From positions 12,850,086 to 12,914,085 of the forward strand of contig NC_134528.1 in the NCBI RefSeq assembly GCF_027942865.1: a stretch of DNA of 64,000 bases. The letters run 5' to 3'. A program made the translations under genes and the position numbers. Position 1 is the first letter of the stretch; each line of letters begins with the position of its first letter. The notes below the pieces were generated by a model. It was not told where the DNA came from, ran no database searches, and saw only the letters and a program-made list of their open reading frames with translations. Below are positions 13,020-26,088 of the stretch, in pieces. This stretch comes from Odontesthes bonariensis. Taxonomy: Eukaryota; Chordata; Actinopteri; Atheriniformes; Atherinopsidae.

Positions 13020-14035
13020 CACTCCAAAAGTCTCCATCATCATTGTGGAGGAATTTCGGCCCACTCTTCTTTACAACGTTACCTCAGTTCTCTGAGGTCT
13101 TCGTTTGTGTATGCACAGCTGTTGAGAGATTCCTCCACCGTGCATTTCAATCATGTTGAGGTCTCAACTTTGACTTGACCATTGCAAAACCTTGATTCTT
13201 CCCTATTTAATTCAGTTGTAGATTTGCTGCTGTGCTGAAATCATCATCCAGTTTCATCCGAACTATTAGCTATGACTTTGGTATACAGGAGGAGTTCACA
13301 GTCGACTCAATAACTGCAAGGTACCCAAATCATCCCTCTTCCATCACCATGCTAGAGGGTTAGTATGAGGTGTTTTTGCTGATATGCACTGTGCATATGG
13401 CACTGCGCATTATTGCCAAACATCTCCACTTTGGTCTCATCTGTCCACAGCACTTTGTGCCAGAAGTCTTGTGGTATGTTCAGATTTAACTTTGCCCACT
13501 CAAGCCGTGCCACTGTTTTTCTGGGAAACCTTCCAAATAAGTCATACATGTTTAGTCTTTTTCTTGTTGTACTGTCATAAACTTAAACACTAACCCTAAC
13601 CCCCCAAGATGCTAGCTGACACCTATAGAGTCATGTCGCTCTTTAGTTTTTCAGTTTCTCTGAGCTTTGCCTGTTCTGACCTGAGTCCACTCCTGGGAAG
13701 ATAACCAAAACGCTCTATGGAATGACCTCCACTTGTACCAAATCATTTTCACTGTCAAATGATGGACTCCAAATTGCTTGAAATGGATTTAAAAACCCTT
13801 CCCAAGTTAATTGGCAGCAACATGTGTTTCTCTAAGATCACTGCCGATGTTCTTCCTCCTTGACATTGTGTTATCACAGACCTGAACGCTCCAGACCAGC
13901 AAACTGTTAAAACTTCTGCTTGTCTGGAGGTCCTCACACTTAATCAAGTGCTTTTGATTAGCAGCACCTGGCTACTACTTGCCCTTCATATTCCAAGCTG
14001 TAAGGGTGGATTTAGTTTGGCATGACATGGTGTAA
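13020..14035 (-). mobile_element. Tc1-type transposon remnant (family B)
   Basis: The minus strand carries a broken Tc1-like transposase. A 65-codon open piece at 13,352-13,549 contains the hallmark WTDETKVEMFG, which includes the second catalytic aspartate region of the DDE fold, preceded by a PQDFW motif. The rest of the frame is interrupted by stops and shifts. The segment near 13,940-14,000 (GATTAGCAGCACCTGGCT) matches the end of the element as I know it from other fish. Clear terminal inverted repeats were not found at both ends, so the copy is probably truncated on the left by family A sequence. It is inactive. Confidence 0.75.
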
Positions 14036-16829
14036 CATACCGTGTATTGTTATTAAATTTAGGTTGTATTTATCCAATTTTAAGATCTGGGTAAGGACCA
14101 GATTTTTTTTCTAATCATGTCCTGTTGCATAAATACTTAAAAGTATTGAAAGACATGACTGTATGCATTTGTTAGCAGCCTTATATGGATAGAACTATAC
14201 ATAGTATTTGACTGTTTCCCAAGAGCTATAGATTTCTCCTCGCATCCAAGGAGACCGGTGGAGGATTTGTATTCGTGAACCTCATATACAGTCATTTGTC
14301 ACTAGTGGGCCACAAGGTTTCTTCAAAGCCTTATTAAGGAGATGGAGGGCATCCATCAACAGCTCACTGTGCTCTTTGAAAGCATGCAGCATGTCTCCAG
14401 CATGGTAAAAGACTGGAGATTAAGGATGGATGACTGGCCACAGGGACAAAGAAAACCCTGTACAGCAGCATGGTGGTGACTGGGAGGGGAAGCTGAGCGG
14501 AAATGGACATGGAGATCAGACCAGAACACACTGTGACAAGGTAACAAGGTAAACTGATCCAGGCTGCAATTCCTCTGGATACTGAATCAATGAGGGTTCT
14601 GTTGAAATGGAAATCCAGCTAGATATCAAGTTGAGGTGAATCCATGGTAGAATAGAATCAGCAGTAAACATACACTTGTCCTCTGCAGAACACACATATA
14701 TAGTAAGTAACCTAAAGCTGAGGGCTCTTATCATCTGTAAGGTGCATGCTTTGTTGGTAAACAGTATGTCCAGGAAGTAAAGTGAAAAAGACTATCAATT
14801 GCAGGAACAACAGGTGTTAAACTCCGACCTCTGGCCATTCAGCACAATCCCCAGCGTTGCCAGGTCAGCTGACTTATTTGACCCTTTCTCTGTAAGAACA
14901 CAGCACCCTGGCCACAAAGGACAGATCTCTGTCAGATGTCATTTGTAGGAACAGCAACTCATTGCACCACAGCACTGTACGTATGCTTATGCAGAACATG
15001 GCCGTTTCCTGTCCAAAATGTTGCAGCTGAAACTCCTTTCAGCTGCTTAAACACAATTATAATTTGTCAGCCAAATTTCAGCATTGAACATGTTCTACAG
15101 TTTGACCCCATTATGCAAACACTCCTTCCTTTGTGACTTTGCTGCTTCAACTCGACTAGCTCAAAGGTTGTGACCAGGCTGATGTCAAAACGCTCTTTTT
15201 AAGCGTAATATTTTCTGAGATGCAAACCTGTTTCATCTGTAAAGGGCTCTAGAGATGAAATTGTGCTGCACTGAGAGTCTAACCCTACAGGAAAAGCTAA
15301 ATTTACTGTAAGTGGGGAAAACAGTCAGGAATGACTCTGACTGTGCCCCAGCATGAACACTAAAATGTCTGAAACTACCTGTGATTTTTTATTCAGCCAT
15401 TAATTCTACACATCCCTCTGCATCTCTTATCTGACTGTAATAACAACCTCTTTCAATTTCACAAATGTGCTTTTCCTGAATAGCTAAGGCTGAACCATAA
15501 AAGCCAACATTTTGAAAAAGCTGATTTTCTCACTTAAATGAGATATGTTATCTTTCTTTGCCCAAGTTTTTGAGATATTCACCATAGAGATTTTCATTTT
15601 AACCACAAATATAGACTATTTCTGCACTTCTCACATTACTGACAAACACATTTTTTGAGAGTCTACAACCACGCTTGCCATTTAGAAACCGACTTGAGCT
15701 GAATGCTACAATGCAGGTTTTTAGCGGGTGTAATGTTTACCATATTCAACACTTCAGTTTAGCATATCAGAATCCTAAAATGTAAATAAGACAAACCCAA
15801 AGTACAGTAAAGACGATGGGAATGCTATCATTTTGCTTAAGTATTTGCTCAGAAATCCCAGGACAAACCAGGGAGAATTTTAGAATTCGTCTTTCAAGGG
15901 TTGTGAATATCTGTATCAAAGTAAATGGCAGTTCATCCAAAGCTGACAACACGAAAACAAACAACTGTCAAACCTTGTTGTGCTTGAGAGAAGTCAGAGG
16001 TCATCACAAGCATAAAGATACATTGTCTGGAAAACATAATTGTCTTGTGGAATAAATATTGAATGAATAGTTAAATACGATTTCCACTTGATACAGAGGA
16101 CATTTACAGTGTGGTGTACTTGATATTAACTAAAAAAAAAAAATTCAATTATGGGCATTTTTTTATGTAGTTGGTGAGAGTGGAGCCCATTAAAATTGTG
16201 TAAAAGATTATCAAAATAATCTCCTATTTTTGATCAACTATATTTTTACAGTGCTTTTCCAAAGAAATCTTTATTTTATCAGGTCCTAATCAGCTAAATT
16301 TCAGAGGATTGCTTCCCTCTGAAATTTGGAATGGGAGCAGAAAGTGTCATGAAATGAAAATAACCAAGTGGTTAAAGTTAAACTGATATGTAACTGTACT
16401 TAGATCAATTCTATCACTTTATCACATATTATGTGAAGCCACCCAGTAGCTTTTAAACAAATAGTGGAACCCATGAAACCCCGCCGTGAACATTTTTCAT
16501 TCAGGAAATGCAACTGCTGATTCCACTTCTTAGGGTGAATGGAGTTCTCAAACCATGGGGCCAGGATTCCTTATAGGGTGAAAAGATGATCAGTGAAAAA
16601 TCTGCAACAGTCCTAAAGAAAAAAAAATACTCATTGATTAAACAGTCTGTCAGAGGAATTTGCATAAAGCAAAAACAGTTGGAAGCTACTGCCATACAAC
16701 AGTAATACAGCGGTAAAGGCTTAGCTTAGTTTTCATGGTGCAGTCAAAGAAACATAAGAGGAGAAATAATCCTGAATAAAATCTACAGTGGCTGAATTTC
16801 AAAAGCAAATAGTAGTTAAACAGCTGTGT

Positions 16830-16908
16830 TTAACCCATTAAGACCTGATAAAACATATGGGTATACCAGCTCCATTTTCAGAGGACGCCTGAGCTCTTAA
16901 TGGGTTAA
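16830..16908. mobile_element. 79-bp inverted-repeat element (tiny MITE or hairpin)
   Basis: The first 14 bases, TTAACCCATTAAGA, are the exact reverse complement of the last 14, and pairing continues imperfectly for a few more bases. The loop is about 50 bases. The arrangement matches a very short non-autonomous DNA element that I believe recurs in fish genomes. A target-site duplication could not be identified with certainty. No gene is nearby. Confidence 0.65.
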
Positions 16909-19900
16909 TACAGAACTCATGTGTGAGAGGGTTAAGAGGGCTCACAAGAATAATGGACCAATGAAACACAGTCAAAAATCTCTGAATGCATTTTACAATA
17001 GGATAAAGTGTAATTGTGGCTAAAATACAACTACACCCTACATTCTGCAGGCTTTTATACAACCACTAGAATGTGATGATGAAAGGAGACAAGCAATCCC
17101 TTTTATGCCCACCGACCTCTGTCCTGTCACCACTACAGCGGTGAACGGCCGTAAAGCTCTCAGAGTGTGAAAGCAGCAGAATTAAGATGAGTTAAAATTT
17201 TTTCCACCTCATGCAGACGTTCAATATTTAGCATCATCAGAACTCTATTTAATGCTATATCAGTTTTTCATGCGGAAAGAAAGAAAAAATTGTACCATTG
17301 TGTAATTAAAATAAAGAAATAGGCAGAATGGCAACTGCAGGCTGCAGAAATTAGCCAGGTTGTGAAGCAACCCTCAAAGGCACTGCACTTGTAAAAACCT
17401 ACAGACCAACAAAAGATACACAAGGGCGAATGAAATGAAGCTTTCTTGCCAATTACTGTTGGAAACGTGGCCACGGTGGGGCTTTCTGTGCTTCACACAA
17501 GCAGTCTTTTCTCCTCTCGTACCCAGCTATTGAGAGGGATACATTAGTCGGGCGGGATGGATGTATAGTGGAGAGGTAGCGGAGCAGAGAGTACGCAGTT
17601 ATACAGCTCACTTTACGCCTGGTGTTTCAGACCTCTCTCATGATTTTGCTCAGAGTGCATGGACACAGTGTGATTTTTATCATGTAGTTTTGCTTCTTTA
17701 TTCTTTTAAGATGCCACAAAAATCGAGACAAAAAAAAGAAAAAGAAATCTGCTGTTCTCTGCCAGACATGAAAATGAAACTCGTGTGTGTGGTTAATTTC
17801 CTTTTTTTTTTTTTTTTGAAGATTCCAATCTATTTAATTTTAATTTAATCTGAACATATTGTTCTTACTGATTTAAGAAGAATACAGTTACATTAACTAT
17901 ATGTGACAACTAAAGCAACCTGCAAAATGCTCGTTGCGCTGCAACTCTAATATAATGTCACTTGCATGCTTTTGGACCACCTCAAATGAATGGTCAGGTC
18001 TTTATTTGTAGAGCAATCCCAGCAGGCTCTGTAGGGGTTGCAGTTATGCGCACATAAATGGCGGGTTAATGCTGGGAATAACAACATCCATCACGCTGTT
18101 TCATTAGCACTGTCCTCTGACCTGTTCCACATAATGTTGTGAAATGTGTCAGGTGCCAGATTATTGAGAGGCACGATGATCAATACATAAGTAAAAAGGG
18201 TTCTGCGTGTGATGCTGCTGGCAGAGCTGCAGAGTAAAGCTCCATCCAGCATTCTGCTGCCCGTCACAAAACTGAAAAACAAATGGAATTGCCCAAGGCA
18301 AGAGCCATCAATAATAATATAATGTGTGGACGATGATGAATTAGTACCGGACTTCTCATTACCCTGCTGCAGTACATACAGAAACATTATTAGATGTGCA
18401 AATTGATCTCTGCGTTCACATTAGTTGGCCTAATCTCCATCTGAGTCGATGGGCGAAACACTTTTTCACTTTACCGAATTCAGAATAGTTAATAATGTCC
18501 AATAATCAAAAGCTGTTTATGAAAGCACCTCTTTTTTGTGTCATTGATTTGGCTCCATAATGCACCGCAATCACTGATCACTCAGACGGAACGCACTTAG
18601 GAAATGTATTTTATATTCAATACCATAGATTTTTCCTTGCTTAGCCACAGGTTGGAGTTCAAGCACATGGTCAAAAAAATACTTTGCCACATCCATAATG
18701 AGTGGAGACATTAAATCTGAGCAATCGAAATTGTTATAAAATGAGTTGCTTCTGTTTTACCCAAAAACACTGGTCATATGTACAGTATGTGAGGATGGGA
18801 TTGTGTCATTGGTTGGTTTTAAATCTAATCACAATAATTTTCCAGCCATACAACCAACCTGATCTTTATAAATGTAGACATATAAATGGTTATTCTCTCA
18901 AGCTGTACTTTACTCTGTGATTCTGCTATATCTATATGTCAGTGCATTCTATATTTATTTTTATTCTATGGTATATCTAATTCAAATCAAATAGAAAAAT
19001 TTGTAATTTGAATGAGATCATTTTTTTTATTTGAATACACTTTAATCGTTTATCAGTTTTTGAATATACCTCTGACGTTACCATTTTCTTCCACTAATGT
19101 AAAGGATGAAGTCACTCACTGAGAGTCCCACAGTCCACATTGCAGCCTACATACTTTCTGTAGTTCTCCAACAAAATAATACAGTCAACCTGCATGAACC
19201 GTGAATTCATGAGTACAATGCAATATTACTCAACACAAAGAAAGATAAATGGCAGAATACAGCTCAAAGCTGCTTCATTTTAATAGCAGTGTCACTTCAG
19301 ACTCATGAGATCCCTTTGGCTCACAACTGTTACCACAATAGCTTTGGTGTTAATGTTCCTGTCTGTTGAACACCTCCATGAGTTCATGGTGTCTTGACCC
19401 AAATGCCCAGATGTGACAGGGCAAATTACACATGAAAAAAATTACTTAACTTTGATATGACGCAATATGTGAGAATTATTCGAGGAGCAAATACGGACTG
19501 ACAAAGAAGTGGAAATGAGGCATACTGATCTGGTTATGCAGCTCTTCCATCCATTCTGTTAATAGTCTTGTAGCTGCATAACCCTCGGCTTCATCGCCAC
19601 GTTGTATGCAAGAGTTTATCCGTCTCCTCTTACTTTCCTAAGAGTAACAGCGTGACACCAACACTTAATTGGGTGATAATAGTTTTCTTGAACCGGTATT
19701 CTTCAGGGGATTTTGCCAATAACATCCACTAAGGCAGGTTGAAATAGATACACGCAGTCCGTTAAATCTTGCCCGCAGTCACTCAGAGGTGCAGAGGAAA
19801 CCTGAGCCTCAAAGATGTGGTGCATTAGTTCTGCTAAGCTAACCGTGAATGCTAATTGCAGGAAGGACAAACTGTAACCCTTGCCCTGTGGCTATGAACC

Positions 19901-22509
19901 CATTAAACAACACAGGGAGTTTCATAGTCACAGAGAGCGTACACAGAGGCTGGCCTCAAAAAGCCTGCAATCTGATTTCAGTTTAAATAGGGATAACAAC
20001 ATACTGTTTTCCAAAGTACCCCCTGGGATGTGCCCTCCCTTTATTTTTGGACACCTAAAAAAACTGCCTGTCACTCTAAAGCTGACCGCAAAATCGTCCG
20101 TACAATGCAACAGGTTCTATGTTTTCAAATGGAGCATGCTTTGTGATGCGCTGAACTTTCTAGAGGATATGGATCAGTTATGCCTAAGTGCTTGTGGTTT
20201 CATCCCTTGAGGAAATGAACAACCCAGTCTTGGTCCATGACACCCTATACATGGGAAAGGTGTTCTTCATCAATAGAAACCATCTGTTTTTTGCTGGCAA
20301 CACCTTAAACACTTAATTGAAACAAAACTTGAAAACTTGAACATCTCAATCGGCGTAACAAAAAACCCAACTTGTGTTCTTTGATGGCCAAACAAAGCTC
20401 ATAGACATTTTATGTGTATGTTCACCTTTAGATCTGGTAGCTCTGGGCCGTACATTTTCAAACATGACTCGGCTGCCCTGACTGGCCTCGTCTTCTTTAT
20501 ACGTACATTAATCACTTTGACAGGTGACACGAAAGCGCATCTGAGTGTTGCCCTTCTTATCCTCTGAAGCACTAACTTCCACAATTTACCTTTCTGAGTG
20601 AGCGATTCATGGTTATCTTGACATGTAACTTTCAGGACAGCGCAGACATAATTAATTGTTGAAGTGCCTTGAAGTTAGTTCAGTTCATCTTGAGGGAGAC
20701 ATGAGTTTCCACATGTAATTTCCCATTAATCAATCCAAAATTGATGAGATATTTCAGTGAAAACCCAAAACACAAACTATATGGTTTCATTCAATAAACA
20801 GTAGTACGATTCTTCACCTAGGAACCATGAACAAAATATCATCATAAGCTGTACACTCAGATATTTTCACATGATTTTTTTAAAATATATTTTACTGATG
20901 TAATCCAGCATACCACATGTTTCATTGACAGAATGCAGTAAATGATCAAATTTATCTGGTTTAATGATTCTAGAGGCCTGATTTTAAAAACACCAATGCC
21001 ACGCTTTTCATCTATAGAATGAAAAATCTCCATAAAATGAAACCTCAAACCCAAAAATCCTTGACCCTCTTGTCATGCCTGGAGATTTTCGGATTTGGGA
21101 GAGAGCCCCCTTCACCATACAGCCTTGTGCTCTCTGCCTGACGGGCCTGGACAGAGATGGATGTCTGTGAGTGTGACACCTAGCAGTGGGTTTCATGGCC
21201 TTGAGCTTCGTCGTCTAATTAGGCTCTAATGTAACTACAAGGCTCTTGTGAAGATATTTTCTTGCCCACCAAAGCTCTTTAAAAGCCTCCCTGGGGCAGG
21301 GGCAACTTGGAATGAGGTGCTGTGGAAGGCCACAGCCATGTCCAAGTGACAGGGTCAGATTTATATTCCCCTGCTTGGATTTACTGGAAAAAAAAAAGCA
21401 TTTAGTGAAGACAAGACCAGGATTTTGGCCCATCTTCATCATGTAACCACCTTAAATGAAAGAAGAACAGAGGTTTGTTCCAAATTATGAGGAAACCACC
21501 ATTATCTTTGCCTAAAAACCCTTGTGCTATGGAACAAAGGTAATCAAATGTGCAGATGTAGACTTGACGGTTTATAACACAAATGATAAACTTATGGTGG
21601 GGCTTCCACTGAGACATTGTTTAGCAGAGATAAAGGCACTCACAGCCTCGGGATCTCCACAACTCAGTAGATGATGTAGACAATAAATCCATAGGTAGAA
21701 TGTAACATTTCTTCAACTACAGGGCTACAGGTATATTTTCTGTTAACTGTACAGGCATATTTTCTACTGTTTTACTCTACTGTTTCCTAAGTTTCCTTGC
21801 AGAGTATCATTATGAAATATAATCAACAAATAGATATTGTGTATTGTTATACCAGGGAAGATTATTTTGTATATTCTATTATTATGTTATACAAACTTTT
21901 CAGTGATGTGTGGCATGAATAATCAGCAATAATTAATTCACTAAAAACCAGTTCAACACGGATGTCTGAATTTCTAAGTTCCCAGTGAGGCAACAGAAAT
22001 CTTGATGAGCTCTCCTGGTCAGATTTCCAATTTGGATAGTTGATACCTCACCAGCCCCCTGCTTCTTTATACTTTATGGAATTATAAATGCATACTGTTA
22101 AAGCAAGAAGAAACAGCAATATAGCATTGTGTCAATCATCTGCAGTGAGTTGCAATGAAATAAAAGACAAACCAGAACACGTATCGTTGTCAATTTTTTT
22201 CCTGACACATCATGTGATTTCCCCCATTTCTCCGCAGCCCGTAAAGGACGGTATCATCAGCTTCATATAATATTGGACATTAGTCTTGAGAGATAAGGTG
22301 TCTGGTTGAAGGTCATCCATGCCCTCTTGAGTGAACATAAGAGCCCTTTGTGGTTGGGTTAAATGCACCTGACAGGCTGTTGCAGCACAATCACCCATTT
22401 TAATTGTCATGTAACGGTTTCATGTAGAGCCAAACTGTCTGCAGAGCTTCAGCGGTTGGAAACCAGAGCTCAGTCACACGACCACAGATGTGGTTATCTG
22501 GATGTTTTC

Positions 22510-22529
22510 TTACAGGAGCAAAAAAAAAA
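22510..22529 (+). repeat. Poly-A tract
   Basis: An uninterrupted run of about 20 A residues in non-coding DNA. It could be the tail of an old retroposed element, but no body of a known SINE was recognised to its left. Confidence 0.7.
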
Positions 22530-25500
22530 AAAAAAAAAAACCCAGAGTTCTTCTGAGACTGGTTTGGAGGAAGATGTGGATACTTCATGCAACACAGTTA
22601 TCTGCAGCTATTACTTAAATTAATTCATTCTTAATTGTACTAAATAAAAGGAGGCCACACTCGTGGCTCTTTGTAAACTGAATAGAAAATACTAATTGCT
22701 CTAATGCACCTGTCAAAGTAGCTCCTTAATTACCTGTTTTTTTTTTTATGAAAAAGCTACACAACAGACAAGAAAAAAACAACAGGTTTAATGCACACTC
22801 AAAGAATTCCATAATGAAATTTATTTGAAGACAAAGATGACTCCGAATTCACTCAAGCCCCAGCAACAAACCTCTGGCCATCCCGTCTGCCTCATTGCTA
22901 GTAATTATGTTCTAAAATGAATGCCATTTCATATTAACCTCCTGTCAGAGTCCAACTTCAAAGGCAGACTCATTATCAACAATCATGGGAATTAGTTGCA
23001 TCATTTCACCAAGCTGAACTAATCATTTCCAGGATGCAGCAGAGGCAAATAGACATTAAAGAGTGAGCAGGGGGAGAAAAAAAAACCAAGCTCCTAAACA
23101 GAATCGACGTCTGAATCTGTGCTGCTTTGGTTAAAGGGGCATCTGAATGTATAAGTTGCTTCTGAAAATCTGAAAGAGGGGAGTAAAAATGTTTTTGCAA
23201 GGCACTATTTTCACTGCTCTCCTACAAATAACGCGGAACACTTGGGCACGCCGAGGTCTGCGTTTCTGTTTAGCCGTCACCAAATTAACAACTTGCTCAA
23301 CTATGGCAGATAAATTGAGATATTTAAAAAAAAATAAAACCAATAATCCCACTCAAACTTCATCTTAACAAAATGATGGGCTAGTTGTAAATAAATATGA
23401 ACCTATTACCAGTATATTCAATACATGATGGCTAACCAAACCTAACAGATCTTGGAGTGAGCCTTGAAATGCTTTGTGTGGATCTCTTTGTCTTCTCTGG
23501 TCTGCAAAGTGCAGCGAGGTCATACGCTTTACTGGTTTTCTACCAGTTTCCACAGTGAAAAAGCTGGTTTATACCACAGTCCTCGGATGTCTGTCAGCAC
23601 AGGTCACTGTCTGGGGGCAAGTGGAGCCCTCAGCAAGACCAGTGGATCATCACTTTCCCTCAACACATCAGGGAAACCTCTCCTGCCCTGACACATTCCT
23701 TACATTTCTCAAGTTTTCCCTCTCTCGGGTAGCGCATGTGACAAATGGTAGAGAATGAACCAATTTCATGCTACAGGTCAAAATTTGAGAAAACTTTTTT
23801 TTTTTTTATTATTCTCAAGTGTCAACTTAAGCAATCTGTCAGTAATAAAAGACTGATCCAAGGACAGCTACGGTGTCAAGTTAGAAAAAAATTACAATAA
23901 AAAGACTGAGCCAAAAAGAAAAATAATCAGAAAGACTTATTTAAATGAGCTTTACTCAAGGAAGTACAAGACAATACATGAAACAATGAAATATTTAACA
24001 AAAAACAGGAAAAAGAAGGAAAGTTAAAACAAACATCACAAGTAACAACTGGTGTACTGGAATGGAAAGACATGAAACAATATGGTGAAGGAACACTGGA
24101 TGCCAGCAGATAAACTCGACACGAAGAAGGCATCATGCGCAGAGCGAACTGTTCCACTGCACTTAAGTAGACCTGCAAACCAAGAACACAAGAAGATTCA
24201 ATCAGTCATTGAATCAATGCCTGGATACGAGTTACATCCCATGTATGGATGACAGTCTCATTATCGTTCTGCTTGAGCAAAAACTAAATAATAAATCATC
24301 TTTCTACTTTAAAATTTTTTTTTTTTTTTTATAGAATTGCGTATAAAAATGAAAAAAGGTTTTATTTTTGTTAAAAAAAACAAAATCTACCTTCTCGCCC
24401 ATACAAATGACATTTTATAGGTTAACCACCAAAGGTTGGTTAGAGGATATTTAAATGTGGCTTTTCAAATGAAAACTGGATGCTGACTAAGTAACATGAC
24501 AAATACTGGAAATACTACAACTAGGTTAAAAAAAAACAAAAAAAAACAAAAAAAAAAACTGCCTTTCATTAAACTCTTAACTTTTGTATTGACTCTTACC
24601 AACGGGCAGAGACGTTTCCACCAACTTACTGGTTTAGAGCCACAGCTGAAGATGGAACCATTTTGTTTCAACTGCCAAAATCACAAGCTCCAAATCAGAA
24701 ATTCGGTGATCGAGTAGCACCAACTGTTTTCCGTACTAAATCTAAGAAGGATTTAAATTGAGGGCTTTGGGCTGGGATTATGTTGATTAACAAACCAATT
24801 AAAATTATTTGACCATGTTTAAGAAAAACAGAGCCAGTGTAGTTCTTAGTCTGCCTAATTCAAAAGAGAATATTTTAGAGCCGAGCTTCGGTGTGGACGT
24901 GAGGTTAAACCAGCAGTGGAAGAACATGAGAAAAACCCTTTGGCTGCACATCTAATCCGGAATGTTCTCAATACACAAAAGGTTTCATGACCATAAACAA
25001 AGAATTCACCACAAAACGCAAAAACCCGGATAAGCACCAAAGAGTAAAAGAGAAGCTCATAAAAACAAACAGACAAAAAAATAAAAGGCCAGTAGAGCCC
25101 TGAAAAAAAATTATAAGTAAATCTATCAAATATAAACTCAGATAGTGGGAGAACAATTAAAGCCTAAATAACCCATATCAAACAACTTTTTCAAGTGTAG
25201 CGTTTTAGCTTGTATGACTCTCGGTAGAAGCTGCATCAGGAGCATTTCGTGTCAACACAATTATTGGAGATAATCGTGATCATGGTTCCGTAATCGTCTT
25301 CATTGGCTGGCTTGAAACAGATGGGTAAAACTTTGTGGGATTTTTTTCCCACCACTGAATAGTTGACTAAGCAATAACGCACTTTTAACAGTATTCATTC
25401 GCTGCATCCTCGTCTTCTGCTGTGGACATGTCATAAGTGCCATTTGCAATTTTTTCATCTAAAGCCGGGAAGATTATTTATGCCCTTTTAAACGCTTAGT

Positions 25501-26088
25501 GAATTATCAAATGATTTATAGGTTTATAGACAATTAATTTGTGAAATGTTAAGATTTCATAACTGTGATCATCCTATATGCAATCACATGCAAAGTAAAT
25601 GACCTGATCTTAAGCTAAATTTCACTCCATGAATTCAAGACAAAAGGCAGACAAACATTAAATTTTGGCTGAGGCACAAACACACTGGCGTGTAATTGGT
25701 CTACAGTGGGAGGCTGATCCTCATCCCGCTCAGCCCACACAGTTAAAAATGTTTGGGCTGCATGTGCTCGTCCTGATGCAGATGATGAAATTTGTCACAG
25801 AAGCTTTGTGTAAAGGCGGACACAGAAAACATGAATTGGCTTTAAGTGAATTGCCAGACTGTTTGTCTGGTCACTGAGTGCAAATTTACAACAACCAAAG
25901 ACAAACTGGAGGGAGGATTTTCAAGGTCTCATCTGTCCATCTTTCAGCTGTCGGATATTGAAAAGTGGACGGAGAGAGATACAGATCGGACAGCTGGTCG
26001 CGCTGTCTGTTTACAGAACTCCTCAGATTCCGGGGGGTAGCAAACTGCCATACTATGCAGTGCTGGGCACAAAAGAGGGGAGGTAGAC

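Larger units (their letters stand above)
14036..26088. other. Gene desert, third part, and bub3 downstream flank
   Basis: No exon was recognised on either strand. The 3' untranslated region of bub3 must run leftward from 26,088, but no convincing end was chosen. The block contains a 79-bp inverted-repeat element at 16,830, several poly-A or poly-T runs (for example near 17,801, 22,510 and 24,310) and many short meaningless frames. Human GPR26, which follows BUB3 on 10q26, is not present within this distance. Confidence 0.55.

Noticed and set aside
13352-13549. Possible live transposase gene
   Set aside because: Only 65 codons are open and both sides are broken by stops and shifts, so it is a dead Tc1-type remnant.
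19881-20210. 109-codon open frame on the plus strand
   Set aside because: Composition is cysteine- and leucine-rich without pattern, there is no recognisable family, and an antisense frame overlaps it. Judged to be chance.
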